64,000 nt of DNA, from the NCBI RefSeq assembly GCF_947500705.1, contig NZ_CANMSY010000010.1, positions 1 to 64,000 of the forward strand, given 5' to 3'. The DNA is from an uncultured Brachybacterium sp. (GTDB lineage: Bacteria; Actinomycetota; Actinomycetes; Actinomycetales; Dermabacteraceae). Made by a program: the position numbers and the translations under genes. Below the pieces are notes generated by a model. The model was not told the DNA's origin. It searched no databases and was given only the letters and a program-made list of their open reading frames with translations. Positions 24,370 to 33,312 of the stretch are shown here, piece after piece (position 1 is the stretch's first letter; each line of letters begins with the position of its first letter).

Positions 24370-25695
24370 ATGAGAAATGCCCGCGACCGAAGCCGCCCCT
24401 CTCTCAGGACATTGCTCATCACCCCCTACGCCGCCGCGACCGCGACGTTGAGGGCCTCCCATGCGATGCGCTCGCTCGCACTGCTGACCGGGGTCAATGC
24501 GCTGGGCAACGGGCTCTTCGCGACGGTCAGCATCCTCTTCTACACCCAGCAGCTCGGCTTCTCGATCGGCGTCATCTCCAGTGCCCTGGTCCTCGCGACC
24601 GTGCTCGCGATCGGGGGCGATCTCGTGGCCGGGAAGTTCTCCGACACCGCGAGCCCGAAGCCGGTGCTCCTGGCCGGGCTCGTCCTCTCCGCGCTCGCCA
24701 CCGCCCTGCTGCTGCTCGTCGGGAACCAGGCGAGCTTCGTGGTCGCGCTGTGCCTGATCAGCCTCGGGCAGGGGCTGTGCATGTCCTCGAACACCACCCT
24801 GATCCGGCGCCTCGCCCATGAGAATCCGGCCCTCGCCCGCGCCTCGCTCAGATCCCTGCTCACCCTCGGGATCTCAGCCGGCGCCCTGCTGGGTGGGCTG
24901 GTCCTGGCAAGTGGGGGCCTGACGGGATTCCGGATCGCGATCCTCGGCAATGCGCTCACCTTCGTCATCGCCGCCGTGCTGCTGCTGGGCATCACGGTGC
25001 CGCCTGCCCCACCCGGGGCTCCGGGGAGGTCGCGCCCGGTGCTCCCCGATCGGCGGTTCGCCGTGTTCTCGCTCGCCAACGGTGCGATCGGGATCTACCT
25101 GCACGTGCTGTCCTTCGCACTCCCCCTGTGGGCGGCGATCCATCATCCGGAGCTGATCTGGGTCGTCGGCCTCCTGGTCGCGTTAAATGCGCTGCTCACC
25201 GCCGCCTTTCAGGTGCCGGCCAGTGCAGGGATCGAGAGCATCAGCGCGGCGAGCCGACGGCTGGTCATCGGCGCCGCCTGTCTGGCGCTCTCCTACCTGT
25301 TCTTCCTCTCCGGCTGGTCGTCCTCACCGGGTGTGCTGGTGCTCGTGATGATCGTCTTTCTCGCGGCGCACACGGCCGGAGAGGTGCTGTACAGCGCCGG
25401 GACGATGGAGCTGCTGTTCCGGCTGGCGCCTGCGCAGCAGCAGGGTCAGTACGGCGCGTTCTACGGGATCAGCAACGGGCTGATGTCCTCCGTGGCGCCC
25501 GCGATGCTCGGTGCCGCGATCGCCCTGAGCGGCGGGTGGGGGTGGTGGCTGCTCGCCGGCGCGACGATCCTGCTGGCGCTCCTCATCCGCGCGGTGAGCA
25601 GAGGCGCCGTCCCTGACACGGTCGACGCGCAGCCGCTCCCAGTGTCTCCCGAAGTTCAGCGACCGAACAGGCGCGCGAGGAATCCGCTGGGTTGA
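24370..25695 (+). CDS. MFS transporter
   Basis: A 441-residue transporter with about 12 hydrophobic segments in two halves separated by a central loop near PPAPPGAPGRSRPVLPDRR (~215-235). Segment 1 is LALLTGVNALGNGLFATVSILFY, and GGDLVAGKFSDTASPKP after segment 2 corresponds to the MFS signature loop. A ~35-residue hydrophilic lead precedes segment 1. No Shine-Dalgarno is visible before the ATG, so it may be leaderless or start further in. Substrate unknown; drug efflux is a possibility. Its 3' end overlaps the opposing small zinc-motif gene by 40 bp. Confidence 0.85.
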   Translation: MRNARDRSRPSLRTLLITPYAAATATLRASHAMRSLALLTGVNALGNGLFATVSILFYTQQLGFSIGVISSALVLATVLAIGGDLVAGKFSDTASPKPVLLAGLVLSALATALLLLVGNQASFVVALCLISLGQGLCMSSNTTLIRRLAHENPALARASLRSLLTLGISAGALLGGLVLASGGLTGFRIAILGNALTFVIAAVLLLGITVPPAPPGAPGRSRPVLPDRRFAVFSLANGAIGIYLHVLSFALPLWAAIHHPELIWVVGLLVALNALLTAAFQVPASAGIESISAASRRLVIGAACLALSYLFFLSGWSSSPGVLVLVMIVFLAAHTAGEVLYSAGTMELLFRLAPAQQQGQYGAFYGISNGLMSSVAPAMLGAAIALSGGWGWWLLAGATILLALLIRAVSRGAVPDTVDAQPLPVSPEVQRPNRRARNPLG

Positions 25696-25856
25696 CCGGC
25701 GCTCCCGGACCCCGCCTCGGCGGCGGGGGTGGGGGCATCCTCGTGCCCGCGACAGCGGTCGGCGGGGGCGACCCCTGCCAAGGCGGTCTCGACATGCTGA
25801 CTGCATCCGGCCCAGGTGGTCTTGCCGCACGTGCGGCAGGTGACGGCTCGGCACAT
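25656..25856 (-). CDS. small conserved Cys-rich protein
   Basis: A 66-residue protein starting CRAVTCRTCGKTTWAGCSQH, with a Cys-x2-Cys pair, further Cys and His residues and a later CRGHED, suggesting a small zinc or iron site. The second half is Ala/Gly/Pro-rich and ends SGFLARLFGR. GAGGA precedes the ATG. Similar tiny proteins are familiar in actinobacterial genomes, without a function known to me. It follows the MBL-rhodanese gene by 37 bp on the same strand and may belong to the sulfur operon. Confidence 0.72.
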   Translation of the reverse strand: MCRAVTCRTCGKTTWAGCSQHVETALAGVAPADRCRGHEDAPTPAAEAGSGSAGQPSGFLARLFGR

Positions 25857-25893
25857 GGCGAGTCCTCTCTTCGCGTCAGGCGGGTTCTGCTTC

Positions 25894-27324
25894 TCAGGAG
25901 ACGAGCTGCTCAGGGGCGTTCTGGGCGGCCCACGAGGCCCAGCCTGCGTAGCTGCCCTCGAGCTCGACCACGTCGAAGCCGGCTCGGCGCAGAGCGGCGG
26001 CGGCCACGGCGTTGCGCACCCCGGACTGGCAGTAGGTGACCAGGGGTCCGGCCTCCGGGGCGGGGAGGGCGTCCTGGCGGAAGAGGACCTTACCGGCGTT
26101 GAGCTGCTGAGAGCCGGGAAGGTGCCCGTTCGCATGCTCGGTGCGGTTGCGCACGTCCAGCAGCAGGGTGCCCTCGTGCTGGGCGAGGAAGCCCTGCAGG
26201 TCCGCCGGCGCGACCGTTGCCGGAACGGCGTGCGGCAGTCCCTCGAGCGTCGTGATGTATCCGGCGATGCGGTCGATGCCCACGCGGACGAGGTGGTCGC
26301 GGAGTTCCTCGGCGGCCTCGGCGTCAGGGGCGAGCAGCACCAGGGGGGTGTCCTCGGACTCGGGGTCATAGGCCCAGGCCCCGAAACTCGCCGCCTTGGC
26401 GGCGCTGGGCACGGTGAGCGCACCTGCGACCGTGCCGCGGTGGACCTCATGCTGCGGGCGGACGTCGACGAGCACCAGGCTGCCGTCGTCCAGTCCCTGA
26501 GCGATCTGCGTGGTCTCGAGTTCCACCAGCGGCGGCCGCTCGCCGAGCGGGGCCGGGCCCTGGACGTTCTGGCGCTTCATGCGAGCGAAGTAGGCGTGGG
26601 CGTCGGGCTGACCGTCGAGCAGCTCGTCGACGAAGCCCTGTTCGTCGTCGTTGGCGAGATAGGGCGCCCACCAGGCGAATCGGCGCTCGTAGCCGACGGT
26701 GGTCGAGGGCAGCGCCCCCAGGGCCTTCCCGCAGGCGGAGCCGGCGCCATGGCCCGGGAAGACCTGCACGTGATCGGGGATGGTGAGGAAGGACTCCTTC
26801 AGCGAGGTGAACAGCTGCTTCGCCCCGGCGAAGCGGGTGTCCTCGAAGCCGGCGGCCTCGTCCAGCAGGTCCGGCCGGCCCACGTCCCCGGAGAAGACGA
26901 AGTCTCCGGTGAGGTAGTAGCCGGGCTCGTCCGTGACTGCGCCGTCGGTGACCAGGAAGGAGAGATGCTCCGGCGTGTGGCCGGGCGTGTGCCGCGCGGT
27001 GATGGTGAGATTGCCGAGCGTGAGGGTGTCCAGGTCGTGCAGGACCTCGGCGTCGAAGCGGTAGGTCCAGTCCTCTCCGCCCTCACCGGAGACGTAGCCG
27101 GTCGCACCGGTCGCGGCGACCAGTTCGCGGGTGCCGGAGAGGAAGTCGGCGTGCACATGCGTCTCGGTCACGGCGACGATCCGCAGGCCATGGCGGGCGG
27201 CGAGGTCCAGGTACTGCTGGACATCGCGGCGGGGGTCGACGACGAGCGCCTCTCCGTTGGCCTGACAGCCGATCAGGTAGCTGGCCTGGGCGAGATCCTC
27301 ATCGTAGATGCGCTCGAGAAGCAT
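25894..27324 (-). CDS. MBL-fold / double rhodanese protein, persulfide dioxygenase-sulfurtransferase type
   Basis: A 476-residue protein. Residues ~1-230 are a metallo-beta-lactamase fold with TETHVHADFLSG, TPGHTPEHLSF and FPGHGAGSACG, the ETHE1-like iron site. Two rhodanese domains follow. The first (LVLVDVRPQHEVHRG, ~270) has no catalytic Cys loop; the second has an intact active loop TYCQSGVRNA (~430). This MBL-plus-rhodanese layout is that of CstB, which oxidises persulfides to thiosulfate. The ATG at 27324 has AGGAGGA close upstream. A CsoR/CstR-family repressor lies 87 bp upstream in the same direction. It acts in the cytosol in sulfide detoxification, by family inference. Confidence 0.9.
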   Translation of the reverse strand: MLLERIYDEDLAQASYLIGCQANGEALVVDPRRDVQQYLDLAARHGLRIVAVTETHVHADFLSGTRELVAATGATGYVSGEGGEDWTYRFDAEVLHDLDTLTLGNLTITARHTPGHTPEHLSFLVTDGAVTDEPGYYLTGDFVFSGDVGRPDLLDEAAGFEDTRFAGAKQLFTSLKESFLTIPDHVQVFPGHGAGSACGKALGALPSTTVGYERRFAWWAPYLANDDEQGFVDELLDGQPDAHAYFARMKRQNVQGPAPLGERPPLVELETTQIAQGLDDGSLVLVDVRPQHEVHRGTVAGALTVPSAAKAASFGAWAYDPESEDTPLVLLAPDAEAAEELRDHLVRVGIDRIAGYITTLEGLPHAVPATVAPADLQGFLAQHEGTLLLDVRNRTEHANGHLPGSQQLNAGKVLFRQDALPAPEAGPLVTYCQSGVRNAVAAAALRRAGFDVVELEGSYAGWASWAAQNAPEQLVS

Positions 27325-27411
27325 GATTCCTCCTGCGGTTCTGGAATGGATGATGCTGCATGGGTGAATGACTGCGGTGGCCGGGGCGGCCTCCACCGCA
27401 CCGGCCGAAGC

Positions 27412-27669
27412 TCAGGCCAGGGACAGGAACATCTTCTCCATGTCCTTCTTGTCCAGGCTCTCGTCCGGGTTCTTCAAGCACTGCTCGAGGCCGCTGGCGA
27501 TGATCGCGAATCCTGCTCGGTCCAGCGCCTTGGACACCGCGGCGAGCTGAGTGACCACGTCCTTGCAGTCCCGCCCCTCCTCGAGCATGCGCACGACGGC
27601 GGCCAGCTGCCCCTCGGCGCGCTTGAGGCGGTGGACGGTGGGGGTGAGCTCATCGAGGTTCAGCTGCAC
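27412..27669 (-). CDS. CsoR-family repressor, CstR-like persulfide sensor
   Basis: An 85-residue all-helical DUF156 repressor. Two cysteines are kept (RDCKDVV and LEQCLK), but the copper-binding His of true CsoR, four residues before the second Cys, is Gly here. That pattern fits CstR, which senses persulfides through its Cys pair, better than a copper sensor. It sits just ahead of the MBL-rhodanese gene and below an ATACCCC-GGGGTAT palindrome, so it likely represses this operon until sulfide stress. Confidence 0.88.
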   Translation of the reverse strand: MQLNLDELTPTVHRLKRAEGQLAAVVRMLEEGRDCKDVVTQLAAVSKALDRAGFAIIASGLEQCLKNPDESLDKKDMEKMFLSLA

Positions 27670-27700
27670 GGAAGGCTCCTGGTGGTCGGGGCTCTGATCC

Positions 27701-27718
27701 TATACCCCTGGGGGTATC
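27701..27718 (-). promoter_or_regulatory. CsoR/CstR-type palindromic operator
   Basis: TATACCCCTGGGGGTATC is a near-perfect palindrome with the G/C tract flanked by TA steps that CsoR-family proteins bind. It lies 32 bp before the repressor start, over the expected promoter. Confidence 0.8.
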
Positions 27719-27868
27719 AAGCTCAATGCGACGGGAGGACGATGAACGGCCGCGGAACAGCACTCCACGACGCCGCCGCGAACAGGCGAAGTCCCCCGCG
27801 CAGCGGTATGGCAGAGTTTCCTATAGGGCCATGAACAGCCCGCCACGCCTGAGCGAAGGAGCCTCCGT

Positions 27869-28900
27869 ATGCGCGCACTGATGCTGCACGAGAAGAACCG
27901 GATGTCGATCGAGGAGGTCGAGCCCGTCGGCTCCCCTGGACCGGGAGAGGTCCGGATCAAGATGCACACCGTCGGCATCTGCGCCTCGGACGTGCACTAC
28001 TGGACCGATGGCAAGATCGGACCCTTCGTGGTCGAGGCGCCGATGATCCTGGGCCATGAAGGTGCCGGCACCGTCGTCGAGGTCGGCGAGGGCGTCACCC
28101 ACCTCTCCCCCGGCGATCGCGTCGCGATGGAGCCCGGCGTACCGGATCCCTCCTCCCGCGCGGTGAAGGAGGGCAACTACAACGTGGACCCCGGCGTGCA
28201 GTTCTGGGCCACCCCGCCCGTGCACGGCTGCCTCGTCGACGAGGTCATCCACTCCGCCGCGTACACCTTCAAGCTCCCCGACAGCCTCAGCTTCGCCGAG
28301 GGTGCGCTCATCGAGCCGTTCTCCGTGGGCATGTATGCCGCGACGAAGGCGGGGATCAAGCCTGGCGATGTCGCCGCCGTCGTCGGCGCCGGGACCATCG
28401 GGATCATGACCGCTCTCGCCGCCCGTGCGGGCGGTGCCAGCACCGTCTTCATCTCCGACGTGCTGCCGCAGAAGCTCGCCCTGCTCGACGGTCTCGAGGG
28501 CATCGTCACGGTCGACGCCACGAAGGAGGACCTGGGCGAGCGGGTGCGCGCGGAGACCGGTGGCTGGGGCCCGCAGGTCGTGTTCGAGGCGACCGGTGCC
28601 ACTCCCGCCTACAAGAACCTCTGGTCGCTGCCCGCGCCGGGCGGCCGCATCGTGCTGGTGGGCATGCCGGTGGATCCGGTGCCCTTCGACATCGCCACCG
28701 CGCAGAGCCGCGGCATCTCCCTGGAGACGGTGTTCCGCTACGCGAACGTCTACCAGAAGGCGATCGACCTCGCCGCGACCGACGCCGTGGACCTCTCCCG
28801 CTTCGTCTCGGAGACCTTCACCTTCGACAACTCCGTGCAGGCCTTCGAGCGCTTCCTCGAGGGTCGGCCGACGGACGTGAAGCTGCAGATCACGCTCTGA
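27869..28900 (+). CDS. zinc-type polyol (sorbitol/xylitol) dehydrogenase
   Basis: A 343-residue MDR-family dehydrogenase. Catalytic zinc residues are in GICASDVHYW (Cys) and GHEGAGTVVEVG (His-Glu). The nucleotide fold has VVGAGTIGIMTALAARAGG, with FISDV following, which suits NAD. The segment MEPGVPDPSSRAVKEGNYNV has lost the four structural-zinc cysteines that polyol dehydrogenases usually carry, as in animal sorbitol dehydrogenase. The ATPPVHG motif supports a sorbitol or xylitol dehydrogenase. The next gene, a HAD phosphatase, overlaps by one base, suggesting polyol-phosphate handling. Confidence 0.87.
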   Translation: MRALMLHEKNRMSIEEVEPVGSPGPGEVRIKMHTVGICASDVHYWTDGKIGPFVVEAPMILGHEGAGTVVEVGEGVTHLSPGDRVAMEPGVPDPSSRAVKEGNYNVDPGVQFWATPPVHGCLVDEVIHSAAYTFKLPDSLSFAEGALIEPFSVGMYAATKAGIKPGDVAAVVGAGTIGIMTALAARAGGASTVFISDVLPQKLALLDGLEGIVTVDATKEDLGERVRAETGGWGPQVVFEATGATPAYKNLWSLPAPGGRIVLVGMPVDPVPFDIATAQSRGISLETVFRYANVYQKAIDLAATDAVDLSRFVSETFTFDNSVQAFERFLEGRPTDVKLQITL

Positions 28901-29541
28901 TGCCCCACCTGCGGGTGCTGCTGGACCTCGATGGCACGCTGGTGGACCGCCAGCGTGCCTTCGAGGACTGGGCTGCTCGCTTCGTCGAGGAGATGGATGC
29001 CGGGGCGGAGGATCTCGCCTGGCTGATCCAGGCTGACCGCGGCGGCTATCGCCCTCGCCAGGAGCTCGCCGCGGCCATCGTCGACCGACTCGGGCCGAAG
29101 AACTCCACCACCCGTCTCGAGCAGCGCCTGCAGCTCGAGGTGATCGAAGGCATCGACTGCTATCCCGGGGTGCTCGATGCGCTGCGCGTTCTGCGCGACG
29201 GGGATGCTGAGCTCATCCTGGTCACCAACGGGACCGTCCTCCAGCAGAGCGCGAAGATCGAGCGCACCGGGCTCGGCCCGCTCCTGGATCGAGTGGTGAT
29301 CTCCGAGGCGGTGGGGGTGAAGAAGCCGGATCCGCGGATCTTCGCACTTGCCATCGACGGGCTCGAGAACGGCATCGAGACGTGGATGGTGGGTGATCAT
29401 CCGTCGGCCGATATCGAGGGTGGCCGCGCGGCCGGGTGCTCGACCGGCTGGGTCAGTCATGGGGAGATCTGGCCGCACCCCTGGGAGCCGACATTGAGCG
29501 CCTCGACAACCAGGGAGATCCTGCGGATCCTTGCCGCATGA
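28900..29541 (+). CDS. HAD-family hydrolase
   Basis: A 213-residue phosphatase with HAD motif I LLDLDGTLVDR, motif II LVTNGT, motif III lysine in GVKKPDPRIF and motif IV VGDHPSADIEGG, all in order with a helical cap. It starts in a TGATG overlap with the polyol dehydrogenase, so the two are cotranslated. Probably removes phosphate from a small sugar or polyol phosphate; the substrate cannot be read from the sequence. Confidence 0.9.
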   Translation: MPHLRVLLDLDGTLVDRQRAFEDWAARFVEEMDAGAEDLAWLIQADRGGYRPRQELAAAIVDRLGPKNSTTRLEQRLQLEVIEGIDCYPGVLDALRVLRDGDAELILVTNGTVLQQSAKIERTGLGPLLDRVVISEAVGVKKPDPRIFALAIDGLENGIETWMVGDHPSADIEGGRAAGCSTGWVSHGEIWPHPWEPTLSASTTREILRILAA

Positions 29542-29626
29542 CGTCAGCGTGATCCGCGGACGCCACTATCCGGAGGCGCCAGGAGGGGATAGTCTCAAGA
29601 GCTGATTTGCACCCCCATAGGAGCTG

Positions 29627-30658
29627 ATGATGTCCGCCTCTCCCGTCACCGTCGTGCCCGCCGTGCATCTGGCACCGGACGCCCCCGCCGCCGCGATGCC
29701 GGATCAGTCCCCGGTGCAGTACGCGGTGCACGTGCTGCACGACAATCCCGAGTGGCTGCCACCGTTCCGCCGGGCCTTCGAGGCCGAGGGCGTGCCGCTG
29801 ATCGAATGGCGCCTCGGCGAAGGTCACCTCGACCTGGACTCCGAACCGCCCCGCGGAGTGATCTGGTCGCGCCTGAGCGCCTCCTCGCACACCCGGAACG
29901 CCCCGCTCGCCAAGGACGCCGCCCGCTCGATCACGGCCTGGGCCGCCTCCTGGGGTCGCCGCGTGGTCAACGGCCAGCACGTCGCGGACCTCGAGGTCTC
30001 CAAGGTCATCCAGCACGCTCAGCTGCGTCGCGCCGGCTTCGACGTCCCTCGCACCCTCGCCGTCTTCGGGCGTGACGGGCTGATCGAGGTGGCCGAAGGC
30101 TTCCGCGCTCCGTTCCTGACCAAGCACAACCAGGGCGGCAAGGGGCTCGGAGTGCGTCGTTTCGACGACCACGCCACTTTCGCCGACTACGTGCACGGCG
30201 ACGACTTCGAGGACGCCGCCGACGGGATCACCCTGCTGCAGGAGCTGCTGATCGCCGACGAGCCCGCCATCACCCGTGCGGAATTCGTCGGCGGCGAGTT
30301 CGTCTACGCGGTGCGAGTGGACACCTCCGGTGGGGCCTTCGAGCTGTGCCCCGCTGAGGCCTGCGCCGTTCCCGGCCAGGACGACGCGGCGGAGCCGATG
30401 TTCCGGATCCGCCCTGAAGTGACCGCAAATACACCTCTGATCCGCCGGTACCAAGCACTGCTGGCCGAGCTGGGTATCGAGATCGCCGGGATCGAGTACA
30501 TGACGACGGTCGACGGCCGCACCGTCACCTACGACATCAACACCAACACCAACTACAACCCCGAGGTCGAGGCATCTCTGGAAGTCCCCGCCGCCCGGCA
30601 CATCGCCCGCTACCTGGGTTCCCTGTTGCACGAGGAGCAGGAGTCGGACAAGGGCTGA
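29627..30658 (+). CDS. RimK-like ATP-grasp protein
   Basis: A 343-residue ATP-grasp ligase. The N-terminal domain ends at GQHVADLEVSKVIQH, then LRRAGFDVPRTLAVFG. The ATP loop is FLTKHNQGGKGLGVRRF (~165), and metal ligands sit in YDINTNTNYNPEVE (~300). AGGAG precedes an ATG-ATG start. It is unrelated in sequence detail to the ATP-grasp at 21.3 kb, and lacks the CPTC motif found there. Family members ligate amino acids to acids or peptides; no partner gene is obvious here. Confidence 0.83.
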   Translation: MMSASPVTVVPAVHLAPDAPAAAMPDQSPVQYAVHVLHDNPEWLPPFRRAFEAEGVPLIEWRLGEGHLDLDSEPPRGVIWSRLSASSHTRNAPLAKDAARSITAWAASWGRRVVNGQHVADLEVSKVIQHAQLRRAGFDVPRTLAVFGRDGLIEVAEGFRAPFLTKHNQGGKGLGVRRFDDHATFADYVHGDDFEDAADGITLLQELLIADEPAITRAEFVGGEFVYAVRVDTSGGAFELCPAEACAVPGQDDAAEPMFRIRPEVTANTPLIRRYQALLAELGIEIAGIEYMTTVDGRTVTYDINTNTNYNPEVEASLEVPAARHIARYLGSLLHEEQESDKG

Positions 30659-30845
30659 TGCCGGCACGGGATGGGGGCGATCATCCCGCGGCCGACGTCA
30701 ACGGCGCACGAGCCGCCTGTGGACGTGACGATCCGGCTCACGGCCTCTCGCCCGACAACACCCAAAGGCAGTCCGGCAAGTAACAGCGTCCAACGGTTGT
30801 CGTAATGCGCATGCCAGCATGCGTCATGGAAGCTAGCCTCAAGCG

Positions 30846-31592
30846 ATGAGCACCTACGACGACACCCGGCGAGCGTGGGATGACGCGTCCTCCAAGCATG
30901 TGCGGGAGTACGCGGAGCACCTCGAGCAGGCCCGCACTGCACGGCTGCTGCCGATCGAGGAGGAGCTGCTGCGGCCCCTGATCGGCGGGGTCGAGGTGCT
31001 CCACCCGCAGAGCGGTCATGGGCTCGACGACCACGCGCTCCTCCGAATCGGAGCGCGCAGCGTGCGGGGCCTGGACTACAGCCCGACGGCGGTCTCCGCC
31101 GCGCAGCGCCGGGCCGACGAACTGGACGTCCCGTGCCGCTACGAGGTGGCCGAGCTGCCGGATACCGGGCTGCCCGGGCAGGTTGCGGATCTGGTCTACA
31201 CCGGCAAGGGTGCCCTGATCTGGATGGAGGACCTCGACGCCTGGGCGGCGGAGATGCATCGACTGGTGCGTCCCGGTGGACATCTGTTCGTCTACGAGGC
31301 GCATCCACTGGTGCCGCTGTGGGCCTGGGATCACGACGAGGCACGGGTGCGAGAGGACCGCAGCTACTTCGCCGCGCACCACGTCAACGACACCTTCCCG
31401 GCCCGCGGGGCCACCGAGCATCAGCGGACGCTGGCCGAGATGGTGATGACGGTGCAGGGCGTCGGCTTCGAGCTGCTGCATCTGGCGGAGCATCCCCAGC
31501 CGTTCTGGAGGCCCGAGGACGAGGAGCCGGCCGCCGCCTGGGGCGGTCGGCTGCCGAATGCCCTCAGCCTGCTGGCGCGTCGGAGGAGCTGA
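30846..31592 (+). CDS. class I SAM-dependent methyltransferase
   Basis: A 248-residue methyltransferase. Motif I is the variant VLHPQSGHGLDDHAL, followed by the acidic residue in GLDYSPTAVSAAQRRA. The later PGQVADLVYTGKGAL and MHRLVRPGGHLFVYEAHP are motifs of small-molecule methyltransferases. The altered glycine loop (HPQSGHG instead of DxGxG) recalls a subgroup with LQCHFG-type loops. It ends 29 bp inside the opposing TrmH-type gene. Substrate unknown. Confidence 0.82.
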   Translation: MSTYDDTRRAWDDASSKHVREYAEHLEQARTARLLPIEEELLRPLIGGVEVLHPQSGHGLDDHALLRIGARSVRGLDYSPTAVSAAQRRADELDVPCRYEVAELPDTGLPGQVADLVYTGKGALIWMEDLDAWAAEMHRLVRPGGHLFVYEAHPLVPLWAWDHDEARVREDRSYFAAHHVNDTFPARGATEHQRTLAEMVMTVQGVGFELLHLAEHPQPFWRPEDEEPAAAWGGRLPNALSLLARRRS

Positions 31593-32409
31593 GCACCGAC
31601 CGCCGCTGCCAGAACACCACGGCGCTGGCCGCGGCGACGTTCAAGGAGTCCACTCCCCCGGCCATCGGGATCACGACATGCTGATCCACGGCCTCCAGCG
31701 TCGCGGGCTTCAGGCCGTGACCCTCTGCGCCGAGCACGAAGGCGACCTTGCGGTCCGCGCCCAGGTCGACCTCGTCGAGCGGGACGGCACCCTCGGTCAG
31801 GGCCATCGCCAGCACGTCGAAGCCCGCCTCGTGCAAGAGGTCCACCCCCGCAGCGGGCCAGGCCTCCACCCGAGTCCACGGCACCTGGAACACCGTGCCC
31901 ATCGACACCCGGATGGAGCGGCGGTACAGGGGGTCCGCGCACTGCGGGGTCACCAGCACCGCATCGACTCCGAGCGCGGCGGCGGAGCGGAACATGGCGC
32001 CGACGTTCGTGTGGTCCACGATGTCTTCGATCACCGCGACGGTGCGCGCAGTGCGCAGCAGCTCGCGGGCCGTCGGCAGTTCGGGCCGCTGCATCGACGC
32101 GAGCGCCCCGCGGTGCAGGTTGAAGCCGGTGAGCTGGGCGACCAACGACTCCTCCCCGGCGTAGACGGGCACGTCGGGGAACTGCTCGTAGAGCGGGGCG
32201 AACTTCGCGAGCCACTTCTCGTTCATGAGGAAGGAGCGCGGCGCCATCCCGGCCTCGATCGCCCGGGAGATCACCTCATAGCTCTCGGCCATGAACAGGC
32301 CCCGCTCCACCTCGACGCGGGAGCGCAGGCGGACGTCGGTCATCCGCAGGTAGTCGTCCAGCGCCGGATCGGCGAGGTCGGTGACCTGCTGCAGCTGAGG
32401 GTGCTCCAC
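31564..32409 (-). CDS. TrmH/SpoU-family RNA 2'-O-methyltransferase
   Basis: A 281-residue SPOUT methyltransferase. The N-terminal substrate-binding domain contains LFMAESYEVISRAIEAG. The SPOUT knot shows EDIVDHTNVGAMFRSAAALG (motif 1), FVLGAEGHGL (motif 2) and IPMAGGVDSLNVAAASAVVF (motif 3), where SAM binds in the knot. It methylates a ribose in tRNA or rRNA; the precise target is not evident. GTG start, 7 bp after the ABC ATPase stop, so probably one transcript with it. Confidence 0.9.
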   Translation of the reverse strand: MEHPQLQQVTDLADPALDDYLRMTDVRLRSRVEVERGLFMAESYEVISRAIEAGMAPRSFLMNEKWLAKFAPLYEQFPDVPVYAGEESLVAQLTGFNLHRGALASMQRPELPTARELLRTARTVAVIEDIVDHTNVGAMFRSAAALGVDAVLVTPQCADPLYRRSIRVSMGTVFQVPWTRVEAWPAAGVDLLHEAGFDVLAMALTEGAVPLDEVDLGADRKVAFVLGAEGHGLKPATLEAVDQHVVIPMAGGVDSLNVAAASAVVFWQRRSVLSSSDAPAG

Positions 32410-32416
32410 CGCCGGG

Positions 32417-33211
32417 TCAGTTCAGGGAGAGCGAGCGGGCGGTGTACCGCTCGCCGCGCTGCTCGACGATCAGGGGCAGCCCGAAGGTGAGGGTGAGGTT
32501 CTGGGAGGTGAGGGTCTCGCCGATGGGGCCGGCGGCGACCACGGCGCCCTCGCGCAGCAGCGCGACGTGGGTGTAGCCGGGCGGGATCTCCTCGACATGG
32601 TGAGTGACCAGCACGGTCACCGGGGTCGCGGGATCCTTCGCGAGCCGGCCGAGGGTGCGCACGAGCGACTCCCGCCCGCCGAGGTCGAGACCGGCGGCGG
32701 GCTCGTCCAGCAGCAGCAGCTCGGGATCGGTCATCAGGGCGCGGGCTGCGAGCACGCGCTTGCGCTCGCCGGTGGAGAGGGTCCCGAACCTCCGCGCGGC
32801 CAGGTCGCCCACGCCGAAGGCGGCCAGCAGGGTGCGGGCACGGTCCAGATCGATCTCGTCGTACTCCTCGCGCCAGCGGCCCACCACGCCGTATCCGGCG
32901 GTGACGACGACGTTCTCGGCCGTCTCGTCGGCCGGGATGGTGTCGGCGAGCTCCTGGCTGGCCAGCCCGATGAGGGGCCGCAGCTCGAAGACGTCGACCC
33001 TGCCGAGCCGCTCGCCGAAGATGTCGACGGTCCCGCTGGTGGGATGCATACGGGCGGAGAGCAGCCGTACCAGCGTGGACTTCCCGGCGCCGTTGGGGCC
33101 GAGCACCGCCCAGCGCTCCCCCTCGTTGACCTCGAGGGAGACCTCATCGAGGATCGGTGCTCCGCTGCGGCGGACGGTGACATCGTTCAAGGAAGCTGCG
33201 GCGACGGACAT
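32417..33211 (-). CDS. ABC transporter ATP-binding protein
   Basis: A 264-residue ABC ATPase with Walker A GPNGAGKST, Q-loop IGLASQELAD, signature LSTGERKRVLAARALM, Walker B ELLLLDEPAAGLDLGG and H-loop VTHHVEEIP. No permease gene is nearby. The ModF/YlmA-type single-ATPase arrangement and the TrmH neighbour recur in actinobacteria. I start at ATG 33211; the longer frame is not supported. Substrate or partner unknown. Confidence 0.88.
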   Translation of the reverse strand: MSVAAASLNDVTVRRSGAPILDEVSLEVNEGERWAVLGPNGAGKSTLVRLLSARMHPTSGTVDIFGERLGRVDVFELRPLIGLASQELADTIPADETAENVVVTAGYGVVGRWREEYDEIDLDRARTLLAAFGVGDLAARRFGTLSTGERKRVLAARALMTDPELLLLDEPAAGLDLGGRESLVRTLGRLAKDPATPVTVLVTHHVEEIPPGYTHVALLREGAVVAAGPIGETLTSQNLTLTFGLPLIVEQRGERYTARSLSLN

Positions 33212-33312
33212 GGCCCCGAGCCTATCGGTTCCGGTGCCCCGATCCGGCCTACTCGCCGGTGGCGCCGCCCATAGACTGACCGGGCCTGAGCCACCGCACA
33301 CAGGAGGTCCCC

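Noticed and set aside
27412-27669. Copper sensor CsoR
   Set aside because: The His ligand needed for copper is replaced by Gly, and the operon encodes sulfur enzymes, not a copper pump.
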